Positions 51,428 through 62,271 of a DNA stretch of 64,000 nucleotides are shown here, one piece after another. This DNA is from Caldilineaceae bacterium (GTDB lineage Bacteria; Chloroflexota; Anaerolineae; Caldilineales; Caldilineaceae): assembly GCA_958295845.1 (NCBI GenBank), contig OY282376.1, positions 2,927,022 through 2,991,021 of the forward strand, read 5' to 3'. How positions within the stretch are numbered: position 1 is the first letter of the stretch; each line of letters begins with the position of its first letter. The notes beneath the pieces are model-generated. The model saw only the letters and a program-made list of their open reading frames with translations, had not been told where the DNA came from and made no database searches. The position numbers were made by a program, and so were the translations under genes.

Positions 51428-52990
51428 ATGTCGAAGAGTACTGAATTTCAGTTGGTGAAGGGCCGAGTTTTCGCGGACCTCGGGTTATACGAGCGGGTAT
51501 CGGGCCTGTACGACGGGCAGTGGCTTGCGGGCGAAGGCCGCCGTCGCATCGCGGTTCATTCACCGATAAACGGAGAGCGCCTGGCCGAGGTCGCGGTCGC
51601 TGATGAGGAGGATTATAGTCGTCTGATCGAACGGGCATGGATGTCTTTTGCGGAGTGGTCATTGGTGCCTGCGCCGAAGAGGGGCGAGGTTGTACGGGAG
51701 ATTGGCGACCGGCTGCGTGAGTACGTGGATACTTTGGGCCTCCTGGTCTCGCTTGAGGTGGGTAAGACTCCGGTTGAGGGCAAGGGCGAAGTACAGGAGA
51801 TGATCGACATCGCCGACTTTGCGGTCGGGCTGTCGCGGCAGTTGTACGGGAAGACTATCGCCAGTGAGCGACAACACCACCGGTTGTTTGAGCAGTGGCA
51901 TCCTCATGGCGTTGTGGGCGTAATCACCGCATTCAACTTTCCCTGCGCAGTCTGGTCGTGGAATGCTTTCATTGCTGCGGTAATCGGCAATGTGGTCGTG
52001 TGGAAGCCCTCGCCCAATGGCGCGCTCACTGCGATTGCTATCACCAACATTGTCAACGAGGTGCTGGACGAGCAGGGGCTGCCGGCGCTGTTCTTTGTGG
52101 CGGTAGACGGGGCCGGGGAAATCGGGCGACTGATGAGTTCCGACCGAAAGTTGCCGCTGCTTTCCTTTACGGGATCCGTGCGGACGGGGCGAGAGGTTGC
52201 GGCCAGGGTGGGCGAACGAATTGGCCGCTCGATCCTGGAACTGGGGGGCAACAATGCTGCGATAGTTACCCCGGACGCGGACATGGAGATTGCGCTGCGG
52301 GGGGTCGCTTTTGGCGCGCTGGCGACGGCGGCACAGCGGTGTACGACAACGCGGCGCCTGATTCTACATGAGAGTCTGTTTGACAGCTTACTTCCGCGGC
52401 TAATAGAGGCATATCGAAGTGTCAGGGTCGGCAGTCCGCTGGAGCCCGGTGTACTGGTTGGTCCGTTGATCAGCGGGCGTGCGGTAGAAAGCTACTCGAG
52501 CGCGATAGGAAGAGCGGAGGCCAGCGGCGGCCGGGTACTGGTTGGGAATTCTGTGTTGGCGCTGCCGGGTTTGGAAGGCGGGAACTATGTTGCGCCGACG
52601 CTGATTGATGGTCTGGCGCCGGACTCGGAGATCGTCTGCGAAGAGACTTTTGCGCCGATACTTTATGTACTCAGTTACTCCGACCTTGAGGAGGCTTTCG
52701 CTATCCACAACTGCGTGCCACAAGGCCTGTCGTCCTCCATTTTCAGCAATAACCTGCGAGAAGTGGAGGCCTTCTTGAGTGTTGTAGGGAGTGATTGCGG
52801 GCTGGCCAATGTGAATGCGGGCACGGCGGGGGCGGAGATTGGCGGAGCGTTCGGCGGTGAGAAGGATACCGGCGGCGGGCGGGAGAGCGGGTCCGACGCC
52901 TGGAAGGCGTACGCGCGGCGCCAGACGGTTACGGTCAACTATGGAGATGAGCTACCGCTTGCCCAAGGCGTGACATTCGATGTGAACTAG
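51428..52990 (+). CDS. Aldehyde dehydrogenase, ALDH7 (antiquitin/AmaB)-like
   Basis: A 520-residue NAD(P)-dependent aldehyde dehydrogenase. Catalytic residues are N170 ('TAFNFP'), K193 ('WKPSPN'), E271 ('LELGGNNA') and C305 ('AQRCTTTRR'). The last motif is that of ALDH7 (alpha-aminoadipate semialdehyde dehydrogenase, 'GQRCTTxRR') rather than betaine- or succinate-semialdehyde types. It oxidises an aldehyde to an acid, here perhaps the last step of the pathway. No ribosome site is evident before the ATG. It lies 32 bases after the PhyH gene and closes the accessory block. Confidence 0.93.
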   Translation: MSKSTEFQLVKGRVFADLGLYERVSGLYDGQWLAGEGRRRIAVHSPINGERLAEVAVADEEDYSRLIERAWMSFAEWSLVPAPKRGEVVREIGDRLREYVDTLGLLVSLEVGKTPVEGKGEVQEMIDIADFAVGLSRQLYGKTIASERQHHRLFEQWHPHGVVGVITAFNFPCAVWSWNAFIAAVIGNVVVWKPSPNGALTAIAITNIVNEVLDEQGLPALFFVAVDGAGEIGRLMSSDRKLPLLSFTGSVRTGREVAARVGERIGRSILELGGNNAAIVTPDADMEIALRGVAFGALATAAQRCTTTRRLILHESLFDSLLPRLIEAYRSVRVGSPLEPGVLVGPLISGRAVESYSSAIGRAEASGGRVLVGNSVLALPGLEGGNYVAPTLIDGLAPDSEIVCEETFAPILYVLSYSDLEEAFAIHNCVPQGLSSSIFSNNLREVEAFLSVVGSDCGLANVNAGTAGAEIGGAFGGEKDTGGGRESGSDAWKAYARRQTVTVNYGDELPLAQGVTFDVN

Positions 52991-53222
52991 GGCAGTCAGC
53001 GGATTTTCTACGACCCCTATATTGTATTTGGCCCTTCGTTTGCCCTTAACTGAGAAGCAGTCCTCGCTCCAGAAAACCGCGGTCCGGCACGCCTCCCCTT
53101 CGCATAGTAACCTGAGGCAAGACCTGGTGTTGAACCCTCTCCAACGCGACCTAAATCCCGCACTGGTTGGATAGTTCCAGGAGACGTATTGCGGGCGTCA
53201 GGCGTGAGAGGAGATCCTCTGA

Positions 53223-54239
53223 TCAGTTGCCGGTCGGGTATCTTCGGCCCTGGGCTGCGGCGTGGATTCGTTCAATAGGTCCGCCCAGGGGGACGAGAAT
53301 GGCTGAAAAAGTCGTGAACCCATCTGCTGCGATTACACTCTGGGCAGGGACAATTGTGCGGGCGGCGATGACGCGGTCCAACTGGTCATAAGCGGTGAGA
53401 ATGACTTGTACTTCAAGCGTCTCGTGCTGGCCGACGTTGCGAACAGTACCTGTGACCTGGTATGAAGTCAATCGTTCGCCTTCGTAGGCGAGATCCTCTA
53501 CAACCAGGTCCTTGTAATATCCACCCTCATAAGCCGGTACGCCACTGAGTGGGTAGATCTGGTAGCTTGCGAACTCTTTGGGAGCCTTTTCAAAGAGTAT
53601 CGCAAAGGGGGCAATGCCGCCGGGCTCAACCAGGTTGAGCAGGGCCGATCCTTGTTCGACGGCGAGCGTTGCCTGGTTGGCGTCCAAGAGGGTAACGCCT
53701 ACACGTATCTGCTCAAGTGTAAAAGCATTGGTATTTTCCACTTCTCCCATTACCCAGAGGCCGCCGAGTGGCGTGAAGCTGAAGTGGATCTTCTGGTGGG
53801 CGAATGGAACGGGCGTAGGCGTAGGCCTGCCCAGGGGCTGGCCGCCTTCGGTTGTATTGCCGAAGGGAATCACGAGCTGCTGCCCCGGTTGGAGCGTGCG
53901 GGGGTCCAGAATGTTGTTTTCTTCCTGAAGCGCTTCGACGGAGACTCCGTACTGTATGGCAATACGGGAAAGTGTGTCGCCAGGCGCGACCAGGTACACA
54001 GTTGGTTCCGGCGTTGGCGTAAGTGTCGGCGTGGGAGGAGGCGTTACGGGAGCAGGGGTGGCCGTATGGGCGGGCGTTGGCCCGGAGGGTGGCGAGAAGG
54101 TGGCTTCAGCCTCGGGCGCTGGAGTCGCCGTTGGAATGAGGGCGATGACTTGCCCGCATCCCGACAGGAAGAGCAATGCCGCCAGAACGCCGATGGCAGA
54201 CAGAGCCGGCCTTCTTGCTATCATAGAAAGAGAGCTCAT
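53223..54239 (-). CDS. LysM-domain lipoprotein
   Basis: A 338-residue lipoprotein. The signal peptide ends in a lipobox at C28 ('LFLSGC'). A Pro/Thr-rich linker (about 35-80) leads to one LysM domain (about 81-125: 'VYLVAPGDTLSRIAIQYGVS', 'LQPGQQLVIP') for peptidoglycan binding. A second Pro/Thr linker precedes a ~190-residue beta-rich domain of FxLYD type ('GGLWVMGEVENTNAFTLEQIRV', 'SYQVTGTVRNVGQHETLEVQV'). GTG at 54251 is an alternative start, but the ATG at 54239 gives a normal signal peptide. It stands alone. Confidence 0.85.
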   Translation of the reverse strand: MSSLSMIARRPALSAIGVLAALLFLSGCGQVIALIPTATPAPEAEATFSPPSGPTPAHTATPAPVTPPPTPTLTPTPEPTVYLVAPGDTLSRIAIQYGVSVEALQEENNILDPRTLQPGQQLVIPFGNTTEGGQPLGRPTPTPVPFAHQKIHFSFTPLGGLWVMGEVENTNAFTLEQIRVGVTLLDANQATLAVEQGSALLNLVEPGGIAPFAILFEKAPKEFASYQIYPLSGVPAYEGGYYKDLVVEDLAYEGERLTSYQVTGTVRNVGQHETLEVQVILTAYDQLDRVIAARTIVPAQSVIAADGFTTFSAILVPLGGPIERIHAAAQGRRYPTGN

Positions 54240-54406
54240 ATGTAGGGGCACCTGTAGATTCTACTAACTGGCAGTCCGCTCTATCTCGGGCCGGTGTACC
54301 GCCTAGAATAGGCGCAAGTTCGGTTGGCTACTTGTGACCGGGGCCGAAGTACGTTGCTACATTGCGAACGAGGGGGCTTCTGATGAGATTCGTTGAACCT
54401 AAACCT

Positions 54407-54436
54407 TTGCAGAAGCAGACACCTTTTCATTATATC
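54407..54436 (+). promoter_or_regulatory. Probable promoter of the phosphodiesterase-rnz pair
   Basis: TTGCAG (54407-54412), 18-base spacer, TATATC (54431-54436). A further AT-rich stretch (TATCATAG) follows. The leader to the ATG at 54535 would be about 90 bases. Confidence 0.4.
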
Positions 54437-54534
54437 ATAGCACCTTTCCGTTGCCGACAGGATTGCGGTCGGCTATACTAGCATGGATATTGCTAGCGGG
54501 GGTTGAGGGTAGTTCGGGGCCATGGAGAAAATGA

Positions 54535-55026
54535 ATGAAGATTGCCATCCTTTCTGACAGCCATGACAATATCTGGAATCTCGAGAAGGCGCTAGTTGAC
54601 GTGAACGAGCAGAGCTGTGATGTAGTGTTGCACTGCGGAGACCTGGTTGCGCCCTTTATCCTCGCGCAGATGGCGGAGGCGTTCGGGGGACCGATCCACG
54701 TTGTGGAGGGCAACAATGACGGTGATGGGAGACTGCAGCAGCAGGTGGCGGCCGGCTTTCCTCAGATCACGCTGCACGGTCCCTATGCTGAACTGGAACT
54801 CGGGGGACGTACGGTTGCCCTGATTCATTACCCTGAGCCCGCGAGGCGCATTGCGCAAAGCGGCGCTTTTGACCTGGTCTGCTACGGCCATGACCACTTA
54901 CAACACCGGGAGCAGATCGGCGACTGCTTGTTGGTCAATCCCGGTGAGGTGATGGGCCGTTACGGCTCCCCTAGTTGGGGAATCTATGACTGCGAGAGTC
55001 ATGCGTACTCGACGCAGGCAGTTTGA
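54535..55026 (+). CDS. YfcE/MJ0936-type metallophosphoesterase
   Basis: A 163-residue calcineurin-like phosphodiesterase. Metal motifs are 'ILSDSHDN' (D8, H10), 'HCGDLV' (D-x-G), 'VEGNNDGD' (GNND), 'IHYPEP' (shortened GxH) and 'CYGHDHLQ' (GHTH-like). Small proteins of this type hydrolyse phosphodiesters. GGAG lies about seven bases before the ATG. The end overlaps a possible TTG start of rnz. Confidence 0.92.
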   Translation: MKIAILSDSHDNIWNLEKALVDVNEQSCDVVLHCGDLVAPFILAQMAEAFGGPIHVVEGNNDGDGRLQQQVAAGFPQITLHGPYAELELGGRTVALIHYPEPARRIAQSGAFDLVCYGHDHLQHREQIGDCLLVNPGEVMGRYGSPSWGIYDCESHAYSTQAV

Positions 55027-55106
55027 CGCTCCGGAGCAGACGTAAGCGCTCGACGCGCTCCCCTTTCCTTTTCGCCGCCTCAACCCTGCAAAAGAGAGAA
55101 AAAATT

Positions 55107-56066
55107 TTGTTTGAATTGGTTTTTCTAGGGACCTCGGCATCCGCGCCTTCCGTTCACCGCGGACTATCAGCAGCGTTGGTCATGGTGCAGGAGCACCGGT
55201 TTCTGGTCGACTGCGGCGAAGGCACGCAGCGCCAGATTTTGCGCAGCGGGCTTGGCTTTCGCCGATTGGACAAGATACTGCTCACTCACGGTCACCTCGA
55301 CCATATTCTCGGGCTTGGCGGGCTTGCAAGCACGCTCGGGCACTGGGAAACATTGGAGGAGCTGGACATTTACGGTGGGGGGCCGGCCCTGGCGCGGGTC
55401 CACCGCTTGATGGAGGTTGTGTTCGGGTCGGGCAACGTTTCCAAGGCCGGTGTCAGTCTCAATGTGATCGAAGCGGGACCCCTTTTCGAAGGGAAGGGGT
55501 TTACTCTCTCGGCGTTCACTGTGCCTCATCGCGGCAACGGCTGTTTTGGATTCACTTTCGAGGAGGAGACCCGGTCGCCATTCGACAACGCGAAGGCGGA
55601 GGCGCTGGGCGTGCCAGCCGGGCCGGAACGAAGAGACCTGGTGGCCGGCCGCCCGGTCGTCCTGTCAGACGGGCGGACCGTCCAACCGGAGGAGGTGCTG
55701 GGCGAACCGCAAAAGGGGGCGAAGCTCTGCTTTGTTGGCGACGTGAGCCGTACAGGCCCGCTGCACAAGATTGTCGCCGGGGCGGACCTGCTGGCGATTG
55801 AGGCGACCTACCTTGAAGAGGAACGGGAGCTAGCGCAAGGGCACGGCCACATTACGGCGCGGGCAGCTGCCCGGCTGGCACAGAAGGCTGGCGTGAAGCA
55901 GCTGGTCCTGCATCATATCAGCCGCCGCTATCACGCCAGGGAAGTTCTGGATGAGGCTCGTGCTGTGTTTCCGAATACGGATGTTGCGGGCGATCTGGAT
56001 CTCTTTCGGGTGCGGAGGGGGAAGGCTGTTGAGTTTCAGTTGGGGCCGAGGTATGTTGCGCGGTGA
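55107..56066 (+). CDS. rnz: Ribonuclease Z
   Basis: A 319-residue metallo-beta-lactamase-fold tRNA 3'-processing endonuclease. '[19 protein letters not shown]' opens the domain, the catalytic motif is '[15 protein letters not shown]' (H61, H63, D65, H66), and the family's exosite insert ('[26 protein letters not shown]') and 'GDVSRTGPL' follow. The C-terminal '[11 protein letters not shown]' and 'HHISRRY' are also typical. The start is uncertain: TTG at 55107 gives the normal length, TTG at 55023 a longer form without family similarity. Confidence 0.95.
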   Translation: MFELVFLGTSASAPSVHRGLSAALVMVQEHRFLVDCGEGTQRQILRSGLGFRRLDKILLTHGHLDHILGLGGLASTLGHWETLEELDIYGGGPALARVHRLMEVVFGSGNVSKAGVSLNVIEAGPLFEGKGFTLSAFTVPHRGNGCFGFTFEEETRSPFDNAKAEALGVPAGPERRDLVAGRPVVLSDGRTVQPEEVLGEPQKGAKLCFVGDVSRTGPLHKIVAGADLLAIEATYLEEERELAQGHGHITARAAARLAQKAGVKQLVLHHISRRYHAREVLDEARAVFPNTDVAGDLDLFRVRRGKAVEFQLGPRYVAR

Positions 56067-56600
56067 GGGGAGACTTTGAGGGACACCTTTTTGGAACCAC
56101 GGAGGGCCACGGAGGGTCACAGAGGACTGCAACTTCAACGGCTTTATCCGCGGAGAGTCGTGGAGAACTGCGACTTCAACTTCTTTGTCCACGGAGGGCC
56201 ACGGAGGGCCACGGAGAACGGCAACTTCAACAGCTTTATCCGCGGAGAGTGGTGGAAAACTGCAACTTCAACTTCATTGTCCACGGAGGGCCACGGAGGG
56301 CCACGGAGAACGGCAACTTCAACGGCTCTATCCGCGGAGAGTCGCGGAGAACTGCGACTTCAACTTCATTGTCCACGGAGGGCCACGGAGAACGGCAACT
56401 TCAACGGCTTTATCCGCGGAGAGTCGTGGAAAACTGCGACTTCAACTTCATTGTCCACGGAGGGCCACGGAGGGCCACGGAGAACGGCAACTTCAACGGC
56501 TCTATCCGCGGAGAGTCGTGGAAAACTGCGACTTCAACTTCATTGTCCACGGAGGGCCACGGAGGGCCACGGAGAACGGCAACTTCGACTTCACTGTCCT
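56067..56600. repeat. About five 92-bp tandem repeats of the CCACGGAG family
   Basis: CCGCGGAGAG recurs at 56148, 56240, 56332, 56414 and 56505, spacings 92, 92, 82 and 91; the short unit lacks one CCACGGAGGG decamer. Each unit alternates CCACGGAGGG runs with AACGGCAACTTCAACGGC-type and AACTGCGACTTCAA-type segments. Open frames of 140-190 codons occur in all three plus frames at once, a sign of repeat periodicity and not of genes. Confidence 0.9.
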
Positions 56601-56649
56601 CGAAGGGCTGTGCTGATCAGGATATAGGTTGGATGCGCGGCTCTTGAAG

Positions 56650-59367
56650 TCAGGACCGCAGTTTTGCGCCTGTGGCCTTCTCTACTGTGCGGATGACTCG
56701 CTGCCTGAGGCGGTTGACTTCTTTTTCCTTGAGGTTGCGCTCGAAGCTCTGGTAGGTTACTCGATAGGCCAAAGACTTGTAGCCCACGGTCAGCGACTCG
56801 CCTCGGTAGATGTCAAAGAGCTCCACTGAGGTAAGCCTGGGGTCGCCGGCGCGGCCGCCTCCGTCCAGAATCGCATCGTGCAGGCGGCGCTGGGTAACAT
56901 CCTCTGGGACGACGAAGGCCAGATCTTCGACGACGGGAGGATAGACACTGATGGGGGCCATCTGTGAGAGGCGCCAGCTCGGGCGCACGAGCGGCCCGAT
57001 GTTCAGTTCCGCCAGGACAATGCGTTCGCTACCCAGGCCAAAGGCGTTGCGGACCTGTGGATGCAGTTCTCCCACGATGCCAAGGTGTTCATCCTCCAGT
57101 GAGATGAGTGCGCAGCGGGGTCCGAACCTGGTTTCGCTGTCGGTGTCGTCGGCGCCACTTTCAGGATGGGCGCTGAACAGGTAGCTGCTCTGCGGGAAAC
57201 CGAGCCTTTCCAATAGCGTTTCGATAACGCCCTTCAGGTCAAAGAAATCAAACAGTTCTGCTTCGGATTGGGCGGGGTCGGAGGCAGGGTCGGTTGTGTG
57301 CGGATCCCTTCGTCCACGCAAGGCGATGCAGAGTCTGCGCTGTTCTTCAGGCAGGATGGATGATTCGGCGTTTTCCCCGTTGGGGGCCCCGCCAGGCGCG
57401 GGCTGGGGCCGGTAGGTGCGACCAATCTCGAAGACGGCCAGCCGATCAGTGTAACGCAGGTTGTGCGCGAGGTTTTCCAGGGCGCTCACTAACAGGTTTC
57501 TTCGCAATACGCGGCGCTCCGGTGAGAGGGGGTTGGTCAGGGAGACGAAGCGACTGGGATCGCTCGCCCCTTGCCCATTCTCGTCATCGCTATTTGTCGT
57601 GTTGGTCCGCCCTATACCAACCAACCTGGCGTGGTTTTCCGGCGTTGTGAGCGTGTGATTCACGGTGTCCTGCAGTCCACTGCCGACGAGGATATCGCGG
57701 ATGTTTTCCTCTGTCTCCAGGGAAGCGTTGCGGCGTTGGGGAGGCAGGACCGTATCGAGGAGCGTTTCGGATATCCGGTCGTAACCCACAACCCGGGCTA
57801 CCTCTTCAGTCAGGTCGGCGGGCACTGAGACATCGAGCCGATGCCAGGGCACTGTTGCCGCGAGTACGGGTTCGCCTTCAGCACGGGCCAGCCCGAACGC
57901 GGCTTGCTCAGGGGCGTTCGGGGGTGGTTCTGGCAGCTCTTCGACTTCGAACTCCAGCCGTTGGAGGGCGGCGTTGATCTCGGGCAGTGACAGGTCCATG
58001 CCCAGCAGGCGTTTCACGTCGCTTTGGGAGGTGAAGACCTTAACCTGGGGTTGCTTGACGGGATAGGTGTCGATGACTCCTGGAACGACGCGTCCACCGG
58101 CCAGTTGTTGCATGAGGTCGGCGGCGCGGCGTGCGGCGCGGTCGTTCAGGGAGGCTGGTACGCCGCGGGTGAAGCGATGGCTGGCCTCGCTGTGCAGGCG
58201 CAGCGTTTGGGAGGTGCGACGGTTGTTGATGCCCTCGAAGGTTGCCGCTTCGAGCAGAATGTTTCGGGTCCCCTCATGTACTTCCGTCTCTGCGCCGCCC
58301 ATGACGCCGGCAATGGCAACCGGGCCGGCCTTGTCGGCTATGACCAGCATCGAGGCCTCCAGCTTGCGCTGTTGACCGTCGAGGGTCTGCAGCTCTTCAT
58401 CCTTAGCGGCGGTACGTACGATGATGGCAGGGGAGTCGTCGCCGATCTTCCGGGCCCTGGCGGCGAGAAGATCGTAATCGAAGGCATGGAGCGGCTGGCC
58501 CGTCTCCAACATAACGTAGTTGGTGATGTCGACGATATTGTTGATGGGACGCATTCCGGCGCTGTTCAGCCGGTTCTGCAGCCATTGCGGCGACTCGCCC
58601 ACCTTGATGTCGCGGAGGACGGTTCCGGTGAAACGCTGGCACAGTTCAGGGTTGTCAATCTGGGCGGACACATAGTCTGCGGCGTTGTCATCTCCCTGGG
58701 AGGCGTCTATATCTTCGGGAAGATGAAGAGCGCCGCCGGTCAGGGCCTGCACCTCTCTGGCGATGCCCCACATGGAAAGGCAGCGTGCCATGTCCGGGGT
58801 CAGATCGATTTCGAGGATTTCGTCGCCCAGGTATTGGCGGAGGGGCTGTCCTACCGGCGCGTCATCGGGCAGCAGGAGGATTCCTTCATGCTCTTCGCTG
58901 ATGCCCAGTTCCAGTTCCGAACAGACCATGCCGCGTGATTCGACGCCGCGGATTTTCGCCTTTTTCAGCCTTTTGCGGGGGCGGGGTTGCTTGTCGCTGT
59001 AGGCATCGTTAAGGCTCGCGCCTTCGCGAGCAAAGGCGACTTTCAGGACAGGGAGGTCACCTGCGGACAACGAGCAGTCCTTGAACTGGAAGAGATTGGG
59101 CGCGCCGGTCACCACTCTCTGGAGGTTCTGATCGGCGGGATCCTGGGAGGGCTCGTGGTCTACGTCCACGAGGACCAAGCGGTCGGCGTCGGGATGGGGA
59201 AGGACGGACGCGACCTGGCCGACAACAATCTTGTCCTCTTCCCACCAGTCGCCGGTATTTGTTAAGCTCTCTTCTTCCAGGCCGGCGAGGGTGAGACGAT
59301 TCGCAAGACATTGCGTGGGCAGAGGGATATCGACGTATTCCCGTAGCCAGGATAAGGGGACAAGCAT
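56650..59367 (-). CDS. pheT: Phenylalanyl-tRNA synthetase beta subunit
   Basis: A 905-residue subunit that, with PheS, charges tRNA-Phe. The N-terminal '[17 protein letters not shown]' and tRNA-binding domain ('[10 protein letters not shown]', about 40-160) lead to B3/B4 editing ('[27 protein letters not shown]') and B5 ('[22 protein letters not shown]') domains. The catalytic-like core ('[17 protein letters not shown]', '[29 protein letters not shown]') follows, then the C-terminal ferredoxin-fold anticodon domain ('[18 protein letters not shown]'). It is ~100 residues longer than usual because of polar inserts. pheS is not adjacent. No good ribosome site precedes the ATG. Confidence 0.97.
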   Translation of the reverse strand: MLVPLSWLREYVDIPLPTQCLANRLTLAGLEEESLTNTGDWWEEDKIVVGQVASVLPHPDADRLVLVDVDHEPSQDPADQNLQRVVTGAPNLFQFKDCSLSAGDLPVLKVAFAREGASLNDAYSDKQPRPRKRLKKAKIRGVESRGMVCSELELGISEEHEGILLLPDDAPVGQPLRQYLGDEILEIDLTPDMARCLSMWGIAREVQALTGGALHLPEDIDASQGDDNAADYVSAQIDNPELCQRFTGTVLRDIKVGESPQWLQNRLNSAGMRPINNIVDITNYVMLETGQPLHAFDYDLLAARARKIGDDSPAIIVRTAAKDEELQTLDGQQRKLEASMLVIADKAGPVAIAGVMGGAETEVHEGTRNILLEAATFEGINNRRTSQTLRLHSEASHRFTRGVPASLNDRAARRAADLMQQLAGGRVVPGVIDTYPVKQPQVKVFTSQSDVKRLLGMDLSLPEINAALQRLEFEVEELPEPPPNAPEQAAFGLARAEGEPVLAATVPWHRLDVSVPADLTEEVARVVGYDRISETLLDTVLPPQRRNASLETEENIRDILVGSGLQDTVNHTLTTPENHARLVGIGRTNTTNSDDENGQGASDPSRFVSLTNPLSPERRVLRRNLLVSALENLAHNLRYTDRLAVFEIGRTYRPQPAPGGAPNGENAESSILPEEQRRLCIALRGRRDPHTTDPASDPAQSEAELFDFFDLKGVIETLLERLGFPQSSYLFSAHPESGADDTDSETRFGPRCALISLEDEHLGIVGELHPQVRNAFGLGSERIVLAELNIGPLVRPSWRLSQMAPISVYPPVVEDLAFVVPEDVTQRRLHDAILDGGGRAGDPRLTSVELFDIYRGESLTVGYKSLAYRVTYQSFERNLKEKEVNRLRQRVIRTVEKATGAKLRS

Positions 59368-59474
59368 AGTATGTTCTCGACTGGTGTGGCGGCGTCAGGC
59401 CAGAGCCTGAAACCGCGGATGGTTTCCGGATTCCCGGTGATTGTAGCAGAAGAAGGTCTGAAAGCGCAGATTGG

Positions 59475-60077
59475 CTAGGTTGGCTGTCCGCAGTTCAGGG
59501 CACTGTAGACGACATCGTGTGCGAGAGAGCGCCAGTACCCCCAGCAGCGTCGATGGGAGTCCAGACTCCGCAACGACTGGGCGATGGACTCCATTTCGTG
59601 GACTGGTACGGTTCGAAAGCCCGCGATCTCTTCCTTGTCGCTGGGGCAAAGCTCTTCGCTCAGACTTTGGAGATAGAAGACGTAACTGACGAAGGGGATG
59701 GTCGAGTTTTCGTTTATGAAGTGGCAGTCCAAGACGCCCAGAAAACGACACAGTTGGACATTTTGCCCGGTTTCTTCGTCGATCTCGCGGAAGAGGGCTT
59801 CCTCGACAGACTCTCCGCGTTCGATGCGGCCCGTGGGCAATCTATATATGGGCTTTTCGTAGCGGTGCTTCGTGTGCAGCAGGATTTCGCCGCTGAGCTG
59901 GCGGATGGCGAATACAACCTCGCCCCTTCGGTCCGGATTCTCCTGCCCGCGATAGGCCCGCATATAGGCGTCAGTCTCAATATGATAGCGGCGGCAATAC
60001 GGTTGCCCGTACCTTTTCGCGAGGGACTGGATTTCCGACTGTTCAATTCGAGGCGCTACAGTTGACTGTGCGGGCAT
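59475..60077 (-). CDS. Nudix hydrolase
   Basis: A 200-residue protein whose Nudix box is complete: 'GRIERGESVEEALFREIDEE', then TG (about residues 83-104). It matches G-x5-E-x7-R-E-U-x-E-E-x-G, which binds Mg2+ and cleaves nucleoside diphosphate-X compounds. The core is preceded by a ~50-residue N-terminal extension. The exact substrate cannot be deduced. It follows the DUF4062-like gene on the same strand, 97 bases downstream. Confidence 0.88.
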   Translation of the reverse strand: MPAQSTVAPRIEQSEIQSLAKRYGQPYCRRYHIETDAYMRAYRGQENPDRRGEVVFAIRQLSGEILLHTKHRYEKPIYRLPTGRIERGESVEEALFREIDEETGQNVQLCRFLGVLDCHFINENSTIPFVSYVFYLQSLSEELCPSDKEEIAGFRTVPVHEMESIAQSLRSLDSHRRCWGYWRSLAHDVVYSALNCGQPT

Positions 60078-60174
60078 GACGGCACCATTTGAGTTGGAAA
60101 ATGAAAACTTCCCAAAGCCTTCTATAGGTGAAAAAGCAACTTACTTTGCACTGATCTGAAGGTTGTTGTCTGCG

Positions 60175-60783
60175 TTAGCTGTCGTCGAGGTCTTCTGCGA
60201 TGAGGGACTGGGCCTCGGCGGGATCGAGGATGATGCCTCCGCCTTCCGCTCCACCCGGCATGCCTATTCCTGACTCGCCTTGTTGCGGTGAAGATGAATG
60301 TCGTTCGAGGCCTTGGCGCAATTTCAGCCTGCTCTGTTGCAAGCCTTCGACTTCCATGAGCTGTAGGCCGTAGCGATTTTCGGGATGGAGCAGTGTGTCT
60401 ATGAGATCCAGCCCGATCCGTTGTCCCAAGTCGCGGCTGTTATTGAAGGACTTCCAAGGTGCGTGGGCGATGCGAAGGAACTCGCGACCTGCCTGCGTGC
60501 GCATTCCCTGGATTTTGAAGGGAATGATGGTCCTTTCGAGGCGAAGGGCAAGTTGCCACTCTGCACCGAAGGGGGCGGTGATGTCCCTGCCAAGGAGAAA
60601 GTAGATTCTGTCGACGTTGCTTATTAGCTCAAAGAGGGTGTCATAGTCGACCCCTGTGGCGGGAGTACGGCGGATTTCTGCGCCCACCTGTACCGGCAAC
60701 TCGGCCAAGATGCGCCCGACAAGCGCTCTTTCCTGCTCGAGGTCTTTGGTTGCACTAACGAAGATACGAAGTTTCTCTGCCAT
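60175..60783 (-). CDS. DUF4062-like (TIR/SLOG-like N-terminal domain) protein
   Basis: A 202-residue protein. The first ~130 residues start 'LRIFVSATKDLEQERALVGR', the pattern of DUF4062 ('VFVSST..DLxxER'), and continue with 'VDRIYFLLGRDITAPFGAEWQLALRL', a nucleotide-pocket-like strand and an acidic residue ahead of a helix. In other bacteria this domain is fused to STAND NTPases or repeats and linked to signalling or defence. Here it stands alone with a low-complexity Gly/Glu tail. The gene lies downstream of a 23-bp palindrome that may be its operator. Confidence 0.6.
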   Translation of the reverse strand: MAEKLRIFVSATKDLEQERALVGRILAELPVQVGAEIRRTPATGVDYDTLFELISNVDRIYFLLGRDITAPFGAEWQLALRLERTIIPFKIQGMRTQAGREFLRIAHAPWKSFNNSRDLGQRIGLDLIDTLLHPENRYGLQLMEVEGLQQSRLKLRQGLERHSSSPQQGESGIGMPGGAEGGGIILDPAEAQSLIAEDLDDS

Positions 60784-61151
60784 AGCAGACTTACTGGAAC
60801 GTGAGAGGATCCCGAGGAGTTAGATGTCCAACCGTAACGAAAAACTTTTTCGTTACAGCGCTATTAAACATGATAAGGCGCAAAAACACCAAAATCTGGG
60901 GTGAATGTCAAAAAGCGTACTCTAAAGTGGATCCGCAGCTATTCAGCCGTTTTCACTCTGTGAATACACGGTATCAGGGAAGGCGGTAGTCGGAATGCGG
61001 TGGTCGGTATTCGGGAACTGAATGAGGTCAGACGTTGAAATTGAATAAGGACTCCCCCGTACGCGAGTCAAAGGGCTGCGAATGGACTGTCGGTGAAAAG
61101 GATGCTGGCCTGTCGGAAGGCGACCGCAATCTCAGCCGGAAAGGTTGACAT
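60784..61151. other. Intergenic region with a long palindrome
   Basis: About 370 bases between the divergently read DUF4062-like gene and the end of gmd. It holds the palindrome at 60834-60856 and A+T-rich flanking sequence likely to include the DUF4062-like promoter. No gene is supported. Confidence 0.55.
60834..60856. promoter_or_regulatory. Perfect 23-bp palindrome, probable operator
   Basis: The arm GTAACGAAAAA and its exact reverse complement flank a single C. It lies 51 bases before the start codon of the DUF4062-like gene. Symmetry and length suit a homodimeric regulator. As RNA it would form an 11-bp stem with only a one-base loop, which is unfavourable, so DNA binding is more likely. 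Confidence 0.5.
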
Positions 61152-62201
<1,050 letters not shown>

Positions 62202-62271
62202 CTAAGTGAAAGGGAATCTTTTGAGATATGGCGTCATTCAGATTCCGGTGTAGGTCAGTCTGACTTTGGCA

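Noticed and set aside
56063..56647. Genes of 143-194 codons in three plus-strand frames
   Set aside because: All three frames are open together because the DNA is a ~92-bp tandem repeat; the products are repeat peptides rich in Arg and Gly.
60834..60856. Intrinsic terminator
   Set aside because: The stem has a one-base loop and is A/T-rich; it lies in front of a start codon rather than after a gene, so an operator fits better.
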